DNA of 64,000 nt from Planctomyces sp. SH-PL14 (GTDB lineage: Bacteria > Planctomycetota > Planctomycetia > Planctomycetales > Planctomycetaceae), in assembly GCF_001610835.1 (NCBI RefSeq), contig NZ_CP011270.1, positions 8,059,256-8,123,255 on the forward strand. The letters run 5' to 3'. Within the stretch, counting starts at the first letter, position 1; each line of letters starts with the position of its first letter. A program made the position numbers and the translations under genes. The notes beneath the pieces are model-generated. The model made no database searches. It was not told the DNA's origin and was given only the letters and a program-made list of their open reading frames with translations. Below are positions 26,114 to 34,084 of the stretch, in pieces.

Positions 26114-26976
26114 TTTTTTTTTGCCGCGTCGGCCTCGGCCACAAAGCCGCGCTTCGTCTCCAGCGCCAGCCGGAGCGCGATGTCGCCCGTCGACTTGACG
26201 AGCGCCGCGGCGATGCGGTCACGCTCCGCGGAGTCGAGATCCGCGTTCACATAGGCAGCGATGAAGGGGATCTCCCCGGTTTCTCCCACGACTCGCAGCG
26301 ACCCCTTGGGGACCTGGCCGCACCCCTCGAGCAGCGGCTTCGCGTAGCTGGAGATGACGGCGCAGGCTGGAGTCTTCTCTTCGGCCAGCTTCAGGATCTT
26401 GATCGCACCCTCGTCGCAGGCCACCGCGGTTTCGATCGTTGCCGGAGGCTTGACCCCGTGTTCCTGCAGCAGCTGTATCGCCGCGTGATGCTTCTCCTCG
26501 CACTCCTGCGGGCCGAAGAACATCCGGTAGTCCTTGAGGTCAGCGACGTTCTGGGCGGAATCCGACGCGGCTACAACGATCAGGCCCCGCTGGGTCGTCT
26601 TGCCGTCCTTTCCCGTCAGCATCGCCACCTTGGCGAAGTTCATCCCCAGGGCGGCGGCATCGTGCAGGACGACCGACTGCTTGCCGATGACGAGATCGAC
26701 GGCGGCAAGGTCAGCCTTCTTCTTCGCGCCGCGGAGCGACTCGTTGAAGACCAGCTTGACCTCCTGGCCCAGCGATCGGGACATCGCCTCGGCGAGCTTC
26801 TCGTAGTCGCGCTGGGCGTACCCGGCAACGCACGGACAGGAGAGCGGCTTGGCGAGGGGGTCCATGACCACGAGAACCATCGGCCGGGCCGGCCGGCCCG
26901 GCCCGGCGTCCTCCGCATTCAGAACGGGCGTCAGGCCGAGCCAGAACGCAACACACAGGCACAGGACACGGCGCAT
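26110..26976 (-). CDS. PhnD-like periplasmic binding protein ending in an A9 slippery run
   Basis: 288 residues in the zero frame, ATG after GAAGGAGAATCC. A signal peptide (CLCVAFWLGLTPVLNA) is followed by PhnD/SsuA-type substrate-binding features: YEKLAEAMSRSLGQEVKLVF, ADLAAVDLVIGKQSVVLHDA, ADLKDYRMFFGPQECEEKHH, EIPFIAAYVNADLDSAERD. The protein ends AAKKK and TAG, all within the A9 run that leads into the propeller frame. The N-terminal LSCPCVAGYAQRD is an unusual Cys pair. Some PhnD-like proteins bind arsenite (AioX) or phosphonate; the ligand here is not known. Confidence 0.82.
   Translation of the reverse strand: MRRVLCLCVAFWLGLTPVLNAEDAGPGRPARPMVLVVMDPLAKPLSCPCVAGYAQRDYEKLAEAMSRSLGQEVKLVFNESLRGAKKKADLAAVDLVIGKQSVVLHDAAALGMNFAKVAMLTGKDGKTTQRGLIVVAASDSAQNVADLKDYRMFFGPQECEEKHHAAIQLLQEHGVKPPATIETAVACDEGAIKILKLAEEKTPACAVISSYAKPLLEGCGQVPKGSLRVVGETGEIPFIAAYVNADLDSAERDRIAAALVKSTGDIALRLALETKRGFVAEADAAKKK
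26114..26122 (-). other. A9 homopolymer, candidate programmed slippage site
   Basis: Nine A on the coding strand, read gcA AAA AAA AAg TAG in the zero frame. Adding one A gives gcA AAA AAA AAA gta gcc and enters the propeller frame with no further stop. A9 runs are known sites of transcriptional slippage, for example in dnaX of Thermus thermophilus. Confidence 0.6.
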
Positions 26977-27036
26977 GGATTCTCCTTCAATGCTTCGGCG
27001 GATTCCGGCAAGGCCCTGGCGAACTCCCGTTCGCCG

Positions 27037-28392
27037 CTACTTCGCGGCCGCGTCCTGGCGGGCAAGCACGATGATCTGCGACTTGTGGATGTCGATGTAG
27101 AACAGGTGCTTGTCGTCGGCGGTCGCGGCGACGCAGGAGTTCTTGCAGCCGGGCTCGACATCCGCGACTCCGACGAGCCCTACGAACTTCCCGGCGGGCG
27201 TGAAACGCTTCACCACCCCGTTGCTCTCCGCGACATAGACCTCGCCGTCCTTGTTGAAGCACAGGTTCATCGGGTTGCAGCATCCGCCGAAGCACTCCGG
27301 GTCCTCCTCGTCGCGGGCCCGCTTGCCGAACTGCGCGACTTCCTTTCCGTCGCGGTTGAACTTGGCGACGCGATGCCGGGAGTTTTCGCACACGTACAGC
27401 TCGCCGTTGGCGCACTGCACGTCCATCTGTCCGCAGCAGCCCGACAGGCTCTTGACGATCTCCTTGGCCTGTCCGAACTGCTTGTCGGTCCGCCAGACAC
27501 CGTATCCGTACCCCTGCATCGCCGGACAGGTGACGAAGACGTCGCCGTCGCTGCCGCAGATGGCGTTGATCCGCCGGGCTCGCGAGGTGACCTGTTCGAC
27601 GGTCTCCTCCACGGTCTGTTTTTCGAGGACGTTCAGCTGCTGCTTGTAGGTGCTGATGATCTGCTTCAGAAAGTTCTCGTCGAACGCGATCTCGCGGGGT
27701 TGCTCCACGGGGGCGTCCTTCTCCTTCTTGTCCCCCTCCTCCTTGGCTTTCTTCTTGGCGTCCGCGAGTTCCTTGAGCTGGTCTTCGAATTCCTTGATCT
27801 GGTCGGCGTACATCGCCCGGTCCGATTCGAGCTGCTCCTTGGCCCGCTCGCGCATCTCCTCCGGATGGGTCGTGATGTAGGTCATCTGGGGAGACTCGGC
27901 ATCGTGCAGCTTCGACCCGTGGGGATCGAAGCGGGCGATGTGTCCGTCCCCGCCCACGAGGATCGTGCCGTCGGGCGCGGTATTGATCGCCTGGCCCTGG
28001 AATCCGACGGGCCACTTCTCGATCAGCTTTCCGCCGGCATCGAAGACATGGACCGCCGAGTCAAACTTGGGCGGCTTTGCCTTGGGGCCCTTGAGGAGCT
28101 GGAGCACGCTTTCGAGCGCCGATCCGCTCCCTTCGGAGTCGCCGCCGCTCGACCCCAGCAGAGCCAGAATCCGCCCCTTCGAATCGACGCAGAAGTCCTC
28201 CAGCTTCGATCCCTCTTTGGCGCTCGCGACCGTCACGACGGTCTTCTGCTTGTGCGTGGAGGGGATCTTCTCGAATCCCGCGGGAAGCGGTTCGCCCGCG
28301 GCGGCCACGCCGATCAGCAGAGACAACGTCGCGCCCGCCGCCACCAGTTCCTTCATCGCCCGGCGGCCATGATCACAGAAAGGCCCAAGCAT
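27037..28392 (-). CDS. Exported Cys-rich NHL-type beta-propeller with coiled-coil insert
   Basis: 451 residues; GAGGAGGTAGTCG precedes the ATG at 28392. The N-terminus resembles a Tat signal (HGRRAMKELVAAGATLSLL). NHL-like blades: LEDFCVDSKGRILALLG, QAINTAPDGTILVGGDG, INAICGSDGDVFVTCP, MDVQCANGELYVCENSRHRV, NLCFNKDGEVYVAESNG. A charged helical insert (about 170-265) divides the propeller. The Cys content is high for an exported propeller (SGCCGQ, CFGGCCNPMN, GCKNSCVAA), suggesting metal binding or disulfides. The PhnD-like gene follows 60 bases later, so the three frames form one operon. Confidence 0.82.
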   Translation of the reverse strand: MLGPFCDHGRRAMKELVAAGATLSLLIGVAAAGEPLPAGFEKIPSTHKQKTVVTVASAKEGSKLEDFCVDSKGRILALLGSSGGDSEGSGSALESVLQLLKGPKAKPPKFDSAVHVFDAGGKLIEKWPVGFQGQAINTAPDGTILVGGDGHIARFDPHGSKLHDAESPQMTYITTHPEEMRERAKEQLESDRAMYADQIKEFEDQLKELADAKKKAKEEGDKKEKDAPVEQPREIAFDENFLKQIISTYKQQLNVLEKQTVEETVEQVTSRARRINAICGSDGDVFVTCPAMQGYGYGVWRTDKQFGQAKEIVKSLSGCCGQMDVQCANGELYVCENSRHRVAKFNRDGKEVAQFGKRARDEEDPECFGGCCNPMNLCFNKDGEVYVAESNGVVKRFTPAGKFVGLVGVADVEPGCKNSCVAATADDKHLFYIDIHKSQIIVLARQDAAAK

Positions 28393-28504
28393 CGACTACC
28401 TCCTCAAGTGAGAACCGGTCCCATCCATCGGTAAGCCATCTCCCAAAAGGATACCGGTGGCCCGTCGTTGCGGTCAATTTGGCGCGATGCACAACACTTT
28501 CCCA

Positions 28505-28735
28505 GCAACGTTCGGCGGGAGGGCTGGGGCGGTGTACGACCGTGATTCTCTCCTGTAACGCTTAGGGCGCCAGTCCGGATCACACGGCCCGGACGTAGTC
28601 TGCAGAATCTCTAGTCTGCCTGCAGTGCCCGTCGTCGCTTGGATCGTTCGGCAGGGAAGCGCCTCCGGCTGCAAGCCCTCAAATCACAACACAGGCCCTC
28701 CTTGACGCCGGCTGCCGAATCCCGCAGCGTTGTGT
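28505..28735 (+). repeat. Family D repeat in the gap between two minus-strand genes
   Basis: From 28393 to 28789 no gene is supported. The core at 28650-28725 reads GCTTGGATCGTTCGGCAGG, GCGCCTCCGGCTGCAAGCCC, TCAAATCACAACACAGGCCC and CTTGACGCCGGCTGCC. It is parallel to 14975-15065, and its CAACACAGGC motif also occurs in the long-loop hairpin of family A. Confidence 0.6.
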
Positions 28736-28789
28736 GTCGAACGCTTCGCCGGCATGGTGATTTTCGAAGGCCCGCCGGCCCCGGAATCC

Positions 28790-29167
28790 CTACCGGAACA
28801 GCGGGGACCGCTTCTCCTCGCGGCCCAGCCTCGTCAGGAACTCCCGGACGAGCTCGTCGTACCGCGCCCGGTTCTCGTAGGTCGGCACGAATTGCTCCTG
28901 CAGCGTCTTGAGCTCCTTTACAAGTCGCTCGGTCTCCCCGCTCTCGATCTCCTCGATCGTCGTACCGATCAGGTTCCACGACGCCGCGCCATACCAGGCG
29001 TTCGAGTTGAAACGCTCAAACGAGCCGAAGACGGCGGCCACTCCAAAGCTCATCGCGATGGCACCCAGTCCCGTCGCAATCCGAAGCCAGCGATGCGGCT
29101 GGAACTCCGAGAGCAGCCACGCCACCGGGAGCACCACCACGAGCGTCAGGATGACATGCGGTCCCAT
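28790..29167 (-). CDS. Small membrane protein with C-terminal helical tail
   Basis: 125 residues from the ATG at 29167 (GGGGAGAACGGCAACC upstream). Two hydrophobic segments (HVILTLVVVLPVAWLLS and LRIATGLGAIAMSFGVAAVFG), then a charged helical tail (TTIEEIESGETERLVKELKT, YDELVREFLTRLGREEKR) that may be a coiled coil. No family recognised. The longer start at 29305 adds a basic non-hydrophobic stretch and is rejected. Confidence 0.7.
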   Translation of the reverse strand: MGPHVILTLVVVLPVAWLLSEFQPHRWLRIATGLGAIAMSFGVAAVFGSFERFNSNAWYGAASWNLIGTTIEEIESGETERLVKELKTLQEQFVPTYENRARYDELVREFLTRLGREEKRSPLFR

Positions 29168-29454
29168 GGTTGCCGTTCTCCCCTGTGACGAGACGTGGAG
29201 GCCGCGTCCTTCACCGGTGCGGGCCTGTGGCAGCCGCCGCGCGGACGTCTCGCGGTCGCGGGGCCCGATCCCATTGTGCCACGGCCGTCCGGTCCGCGGG
29301 AACACGGACAGGCCGCCCGTCTGGGCTTTCCGCCGGTTCCGCTTCTCTTTACGGTCCCCCCTCCCCCGCCGGGAACCGCGGCGGCGTCAGGGCCCGGATG
29401 GGACGCCCGGCCGGCGCTCGTCATTCGTGGAAGGCCGTTTTGGACCTCATCAGC

Positions 29455-29853
29455 ATGCGGCACGTCGCCATTGGCTATCTGGGCCTCGTCCTCGTGATGA
29501 GCCTGTGGACGTTTCTGGTGTACGGCTTCGACAAACGCCGCGCGGTCCGGGGAGGACGGCGGGTTCCCGAGCAGACGCTCCATCTGCTGGCCCTCCTGGG
29601 AGGCTGGCCCGGCGCGTATCTCGGACAGCGGCTGTTCCGGCACAAGATCAGCAAGGTGCCTTTTCTGGCCATCTTCTGGCTCGTCGTCGCGATCCACTTC
29701 GCTCTCGTGGGAGGAGTCGCGTACGCCGTCCTGGCCGGCGGCGCCCAGCATCCCCTGCCATGGCCGCCGTCGCTCTGGCAGGCGGAGCGGGAGCCGGAAC
29801 CGTCGATGACCATCTGCGGCGTGAGACCGGAGCCACCACGACCGCCTCGATAG
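29455..29853 (+). CDS. DUF1294 membrane protein
   Basis: 132 residues. DUF1294 features: YGFDKRRAVRGGRRVPEQTL, LLALLGGWPGAYLGQRLFRH and the K-tail HKISKVPFLAIFWLVVAIH. Three hydrophobic segments. The ATG at 29455 matches the family N-terminus; a TTG at 29440 has a better GGAAGG and would add five residues. Function unknown for the family. Confidence 0.85.
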   Translation: MRHVAIGYLGLVLVMSLWTFLVYGFDKRRAVRGGRRVPEQTLHLLALLGGWPGAYLGQRLFRHKISKVPFLAIFWLVVAIHFALVGGVAYAVLAGGAQHPLPWPPSLWQAEREPEPSMTICGVRPEPPRPPR

Positions 29854-29964
29854 AGGACCGGCCGTTTGAGGTCGCACTCGCCGCGGCGGTTGGCGCGGCT
29901 TTGCAAGAGACGAGGTCCACCCGCGACAATCCCCCCGGACCACAGGCCATTCCGGGAGACGGGC

Positions 29965-30663
29965 ATGCAGAGGATCTCATCGAAACTGGTCGGACGGATC
30001 GCCTTTGCGGTGCTGGCGGTTGGGGCGGGGGCCGCGTGTCTGGGGTGGCGGGCCCACGCCGCGGACAACCGGTACGTCCCGCGCGACAAGTTGCCGTGGG
30101 AGGAGGACCGGCTGATCTCCATCGAGATGCCGGACTACCTGAACAAGACCCGGGACGAAGCGTTCGAGCAACTGAGCGAAGCGTGGCGGAACATCGACCG
30201 CGCGGCCAAGCGGTCCATCGACATCGTCGCCGACGAACGGGTGCCGCTGGAGCAGAGGATGGACGCGCTCGGGCTGACGGAGATGTTCGCCCCCATGCAC
30301 ACCGTCCGGCGGCTCTGTCCGCTGATCGACATCCAGGACCCCCGCAACGTCTTCTTCCGGGAAAAGGCTCGCGGCCGGTATCCGATCATGACGGTCCTCA
30401 AGCAGTACGGCCGCGGCATTGAAGGAAACCTGGTCCAGGCCCTGCGGGCGGAGACGAGCCCGGAGAAAGCCAAGCTCCTGTGTGAGGTCCTGACCTCCAT
30501 CGCGGGTCAGGAGGAGGCTCGGAAGAAGGTCCAGGAAGGGATCGCCGACGACCGCTTCCCCGACGACACCCGCCAGCGCCTTCAAGCCGCGCTGCAGCTC
30601 ATCGACAACCCGCCCCCGCCGGCGGAGGAGTCGTGGCGCCCTGGGGGACCGCCTGCGTCGTAG
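29965..30663 (+). CDS. Exported helical protein of unknown function
   Basis: 232 residues, GGGAG before the ATG at 29965. N-terminal hydrophobic segment (IAFAVLAVGAGAACLGWRAHA) is a signal peptide. The mature part looks alpha-helical with repeats of charged helices (EAFEQLSEAWRNIDRAAKRS, EQRMDALGLTEMFAPMHTV, EEARKKVQEGIADDRFPDD), reminiscent of HEAT-like folds. No family recognised. It follows the DUF1294 gene on the same strand by 111 bases. Confidence 0.7.
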   Translation: MQRISSKLVGRIAFAVLAVGAGAACLGWRAHAADNRYVPRDKLPWEEDRLISIEMPDYLNKTRDEAFEQLSEAWRNIDRAAKRSIDIVADERVPLEQRMDALGLTEMFAPMHTVRRLCPLIDIQDPRNVFFREKARGRYPIMTVLKQYGRGIEGNLVQALRAETSPEKAKLLCEVLTSIAGQEEARKKVQEGIADDRFPDDTRQRLQAALQLIDNPPPPAEESWRPGGPPAS

Positions 30664-30797
30664 CGGAACGGAGCCATCGATCGAGCGAGGGACTTCGGCC
30701 ACGGCCCGGAGTTTCGTGGGCTGGGTCGACTCTCCGGGGGGTGCGTACTGTCAGGCTCTACGCCAGCAAGGCCGCTGAGCGCGCGGAGAACCGGTCA

Positions 30798-31235
30798 ATG
30801 GTCCATCGCTTCGAAGTCGAAGTGACTCCCCCCAATGAATGGGGCGGCCGCCAAGCCATGATCCGGGTCGATGGCCGCCCGCTGATCGATCTGATCCGGG
30901 ACCTCGAATCGGCGTCTGCTGCCGCCGACGGCCAGCCGGACCTCGCCGGGAAGTACGGTTATCTCAGCGCGGCGGACGCCCTGTTCCCCTCTCGGCAGCT
31001 TTTGGGCGAGGCTGTTCGCCCGTTGCTTGCGTACGACGACAGGGTTTCCGTCCTGGAATGTGAATGCGGCTGCGAGGGATGCTGGCCACTGCTGATGCAG
31101 ATCACGGTTACCGAGGACTCCGTGATCTGGAGCGCCCCGCGGCAACACCATCGAGACCACTGGCTCTATCCACCGGATTGGCAGCTCGTGTTCGATCGTC
31201 GCCAGTACGAGCGGGCTTTGGGCTTCCCTGTTTGA
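30798..31235 (+). CDS. Cytoplasmic protein with a CECGCEGC cluster
   Basis: 145 residues. The ATG at 30798 (MVHRFEVEVTPPNEW) is the first sensible start. Features: MIRVDGRPLIDLIRDLES, LEGEAVRPLLAYDD-like helix and VLECECGCEGCWPLLMQITV, where four Cys sit within eight residues and may bind a metal; then HHRDHWLYPPDWQLVFDRRQ. I do not recognise the family; the layout recalls small proteins of unknown function found beside toxin or immunity genes, but no such partner is seen here. Confidence 0.72.
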   Translation: MVHRFEVEVTPPNEWGGRQAMIRVDGRPLIDLIRDLESASAAADGQPDLAGKYGYLSAADALFPSRQLLGEAVRPLLAYDDRVSVLECECGCEGCWPLLMQITVTEDSVIWSAPRQHHRDHWLYPPDWQLVFDRRQYERALGFPV

Positions 31236-31255
31236 GCCACGGGTCGGGGGGCACG

Positions 31256-32017
31256 TCAGCGCGCCCCATCACGACTCGCCGCGTCCGGTCGAGCGGGACG
31301 CTGGTTCAGGTAGGTCTGAATCCGCCTGGTCGCGGCTTCGACGGCGGGGTCCGCTGGAACGGGCGGAGGAGCGGTCTTGTCGCTCTTCACTTCGGCGGGC
31401 TGCGCCGTGGCCGGCGCAATTTTGACCGGCATCTCACTGACCGTCGGAAGGTACCCGGCCGCGACGGAGATCTGCGGCGGGATCTTGAGCGATCCCAAGT
31501 CGATCGCCTGATGGTCGACGAACAGCGTCAGCGTCGGCGGGACCGCGATCGGCTTGCCGGTGAACTCCATCACGCCAAACCGCCGCCCGTCGAGCTGTTC
31601 GTACCAGCGGTCCAGAATCGCCTGGTCGCCGATCGAGAAGACGGCGGCGACTCCGTTCCCCGTCTTGAGGGAGGTTGTCCAGCCGAGCCCCTTTGGCTCC
31701 GGCAGAGGAGCGAGGCGGATCTGTAGCCGGTCGGACTGGATCCTGGCGAACTGCTCGATCAGCGCGTTGATCTGGGCCGGGTCGTGGGCCTGGTAGAGAT
31801 AGTGATTGACGTCGTTGGGCCATTCGGAGAACCAGTCGTTCCAGCCCTCCGTGCGGGACGGAAGGTTGACGAATTCGGCGGTCCCTTGGGGAAGGGATTC
31901 CGAGACCGTGGCCGGTCGACCGGGTTCGGCGATCCGGCTGCTGCCGGCAATTCCATGAGCAATGGAGGCGACGAGGAGCGCCGCGGCGAAAGCGGCAAAG
32001 CGATGAGCAAGACGCAT
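31256..32017 (-). CDS. Exported protein of unknown function
   Basis: 253 residues from the ATG at 32017. The signal peptide is FAAFAAALLVASIAHGIA. The body has WNDWFSEWPNDVNHYLY, INALIEQFARIQSDRLQIRL, AVFSIGDQAILDRWYEQLDG and VPPTLTLFVDHQAIDLGSL, and ends in a Pro/Ala-rich tail with TRRIQTYLNQR. No family recognised. The gene is convergent with the CECGCEGC gene (20 bases). Confidence 0.7.
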   Translation of the reverse strand: MRLAHRFAAFAAALLVASIAHGIAGSSRIAEPGRPATVSESLPQGTAEFVNLPSRTEGWNDWFSEWPNDVNHYLYQAHDPAQINALIEQFARIQSDRLQIRLAPLPEPKGLGWTTSLKTGNGVAAVFSIGDQAILDRWYEQLDGRRFGVMEFTGKPIAVPPTLTLFVDHQAIDLGSLKIPPQISVAAGYLPTVSEMPVKIAPATAQPAEVKSDKTAPPPVPADPAVEAATRRIQTYLNQRPARPDAASRDGAR

Positions 32018-32099
32018 GGCAGACTCCGTTGAACGATGCGGCCGAACGCCGATCATTCTGCCCGTCGTCGTCCTCGGCCGTCAAAGCCGCTGGCCGCGG

Positions 32100-32195
32100 C
32101 CGGGTGGCATGGCCACAGCGTTGTGTGGTCATGAATGCGGGTCGAGGCGACGGCTGACCCACCATGCACAGCCATGCGCAGGCCACCCCGCCGCT
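32100..32195. repeat. Family C repeat
   Basis: CGGGTGGCATGGCCACAGCG, TTGTGTGGTCATG, then ACCCACCATGCACAGCCATG and GCAGGCCACCCCGCCG. The ends are inverted (GGGTGGC with GCCACCC-like). It directly abuts a family B repeat. Confidence 0.55.
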
Positions 32196-32278
32196 GCTGG
32201 TGTTTTGACCAGCAGCACTCAGGTCGAGCGGGACGTCCAATCACTGCTGGCCCAAAGCTGCCAGCAGTGCCACCCGGC
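32196..32278. repeat. Family B hairpin repeat
   Basis: CTGCTGGTGTTTTGACCAG, CAGCACTCAGGTC, GGACGTCCAATCACTGCTGG, CCCAAAGCTGCCAGCAGTGC, CACCC. On the minus strand CACTGCTGG and CCAGCAGTG form a 9-bp stem right after the stop of the gene ending at 32284, so it could end that transcript. Very close to 22516-22610. Confidence 0.75.
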
Positions 32279-32283
32279 CGACG

Positions 32284-32835
32284 TCACTCTCTGGGAACGC
32301 GGTATCGGTGCACAAACTCGCTCTCGGTCTCGTTGTGGTTCAGGAACGCGAGACCCAGGTCGGACGCGAAGACCTTCTCCTCTCGCTGCGTCAGCAGGCC
32401 CAGTTCGATCAACCGGTTGGCGCGGAGCACCGCTCCGAGGTCCTCTTCGTTCAGATCGATCCCCTCGGTCCGGCTTGCGTGAAGAAGCAGCAGGTACTCA
32501 TGTGAAAGCAGGGTGATGACATCCGCCCCCTCCTTGCTTGAGAGGGACCGCTTCGCCGGTCGTCGTTCGACAACCGGACTGGCTTCGTCCGCTTCCACAA
32601 TCTCGACCGTGAGGAAGTCGCCGACCGTCAGATTCCGAGGACTTGACCATTCCCGATGCTCGGCCTGTCCGCTGGCATCGGACCGGGACAGCCCGCCGAC
32701 GTGCAGTCTGAAGTGGTGGTCTTGTGGAACACCGTCCCTGACACTCCCGCTGAGGATCGCGCTCAGAACGCTCAAGTCCTCAGCCCCGGCGATGGTGAGC
32801 AGTTGGTAGTTGAGCCGAACTTTGAGAGCAATCAT
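32284..32835 (-). CDS. Protein of unknown function
   Basis: 183 residues from the ATG at 32835. N-terminal MIALKVRLNYQLLTIAGAED reads as a beta-hairpin-like start; later DHHFRLHVGGLSRSD, LTVGDFLTVEIVEADEASPV, then a helical C-terminus (VITLLSHEYLLLLHASRTEG, LGAVLRANRLIELGLLTQRE). The amino-acid mix is that of a cytoplasmic protein. No family recognised. In-frame starts further upstream have no support. Confidence 0.65.
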   Translation of the reverse strand: MIALKVRLNYQLLTIAGAEDLSVLSAILSGSVRDGVPQDHHFRLHVGGLSRSDASGQAEHREWSSPRNLTVGDFLTVEIVEADEASPVVERRPAKRSLSSKEGADVITLLSHEYLLLLHASRTEGIDLNEEDLGAVLRANRLIELGLLTQREEKVFASDLGLAFLNHNETESEFVHRYRVPRE

Positions 32836-33009
32836 TTCTCGTAGTCTCTGGAGTGATGCGACCGCGACTGTCGAGTCTCGTAGCGTGCGTTGAGGTTTTG
32901 CGAGACGCACCAGAGTTCCTGCCGCAGTCACGGCGCATTTCGAAGACTCAACGCACCCGACGTCGCTGTGGCCACGCCGCCCCGCCCCGCCGTTGCCCGC
33001 CCCACACAC

Positions 33010-33045
33010 AAGACACTGCTGGCCCCCGGCGGCCAGCAGTGTCTT
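33010..33045 (-). terminator. Perfect 15-bp hairpin after the gene ending at 33056
   Basis: Arms 33010-33024 and 33031-33045 pair without mismatch (GACACTGCTGGCC with GGCCAGCAGTGTC plus two A-T pairs) around a 6-base loop. It lies 11 bases beyond the minus-strand stop. There is no U-tract, so it may end or protect the transcript rather than be a classical terminator. Its CACTGCTGG/CCAGCAGTG stem is shared with family B. Confidence 0.55.
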
Positions 33046-33055
33046 CCATCGCCCG

Positions 33056-33664
33056 CTACCGAAGCTGAACCACGTACCGGTTCCCGTCGACTTCAATCTG
33101 GTACGTGAAGTCCCGCTTCCCGATGACCCGGCCCACCTTTGCGTCCTGCGGTTCCTCCAGCGCCTCGAACCCGAACCGCAGCGTCTTCGGCGGCGCGTCC
33201 AGGCCCATCGCCTTCGGGTCGGTCACGTAGGTGTAGCAGAAGGCCTGCTTGTCCGGCGTAGTGCTGTCGCCGTCATGATCGAAACGGACCGCCATGCGGC
33301 TCGTCTGCTTCGAGAACTTCTGCGACTTCCCTGCCGGCATCACGAACCGGTCCGTCGCCGGGCCCCACGCCTTGGCCAGCAGCCGTGACTGACGGGTCGG
33401 ACGCACGTTGTTCTTGAGGGAGTAGGTCACCTCGTCCGCGGGGATGCACCCGTCAGGACAAAACGTCGGCCAATCATAGTTGCCAATAAGGTAGACGGAT
33501 TCAGGTTCGTCTCCGCACATCTCCTGATACTCGGCGTAGTAGACCTTCATCCCTTCCCACTCGTCGACCTCCCAGATCGGACAGATCACGGCCCCGGCCC
33601 AGGCCGAACTCCCCGAGAACGCGGCGCACGCCGCAACGACCAGCGACAATCCCCATCGCAGCAT
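33056..33664 (-). CDS. Exported Cys-containing protein of unknown function
   Basis: 202 residues; GGAGATGATCG precedes the ATG. Signal peptide LVVAACAAFSGSSAWA. Mature part: VICPIWEVDEWEGMKVYYAE, MCGDEPESVYLIGNYDWPTF, CPDGCIPADEVTY, FSKQTSRMAVRFDHDGDSTT and a C-terminal TYQIEVDGNRYVVQLR. Five cysteines in the mature protein suggest disulfides. No family recognised. Confidence 0.75.
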   Translation of the reverse strand: MLRWGLSLVVAACAAFSGSSAWAGAVICPIWEVDEWEGMKVYYAEYQEMCGDEPESVYLIGNYDWPTFCPDGCIPADEVTYSLKNNVRPTRQSRLLAKAWGPATDRFVMPAGKSQKFSKQTSRMAVRFDHDGDSTTPDKQAFCYTYVTDPKAMGLDAPPKTLRFGFEALEEPQDAKVGRVIGKRDFTYQIEVDGNRYVVQLR

Positions 33665-33837
33665 CGATCATCTCCAAACAGAGTGACGAACTTCGCCGAG
33701 CCCCAGCGGCCCTCCGAAGCCGTCCACTGCCGCGGAGGATACCCAACCCGTCGACATCCCGGGGAGCGTCGCGGAACGGAGAGAGACGCGCCGCCGACGA
33801 ATGCACTGCTCACCACTCGTCACTGCAGACTCTCGAC

Positions 33838-33990
33838 GTGGTGAGGGGGCATCCGGCCCCGTGCCGCATTCGCACACCCCCTCCTTCAGACGACTCTCGA
33901 CGGCCAGGCCTCCGGCGGGCAGAGGGCCAGGAAAACGACACAGGCCCCCTGCACTCCCCGCCGGGGCCCCTGCCCGGGCCCCGGGGATCT
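33838..33990 (-). repeat. Family A hairpin-rich repeat, copy 2 (inverted, partial)
   Basis: Read on the plus strand: GTGAGGGGGCATCCGGC, CCCCCTCCTTCAGACGACTC, CGACGGCCAGGCCTCCGGCG, GCAGAGGGCC ... GGCCCCCTGC with the loop carrying ACGACACAGG. This is the reverse complement of copies 1, 3 and 4. It lies in the divergent gap before the second hybrid kinase. Confidence 0.7.
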
Positions 33991-34084
33991 GCGGCACCGG
34001 GACTGCGCATTGCGCACACGACCACCCTTCCCGACCCTCCACCCACCAGAGTAAAGTGGATCCCACGGGCCGCGGGAATCAGCC

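Noticed and set aside
25810-28434. Long plus-strand frame opposite the NHL/PhnD/PQQ operon
   Set aside because: Shadow of three well-supported minus-strand genes; the product shows no domain.
33010-33045. Intrinsic terminator with a U-tract
   Set aside because: The stem is perfect but the following bases are GT-rich without a T-run, so only a hairpin is claimed.
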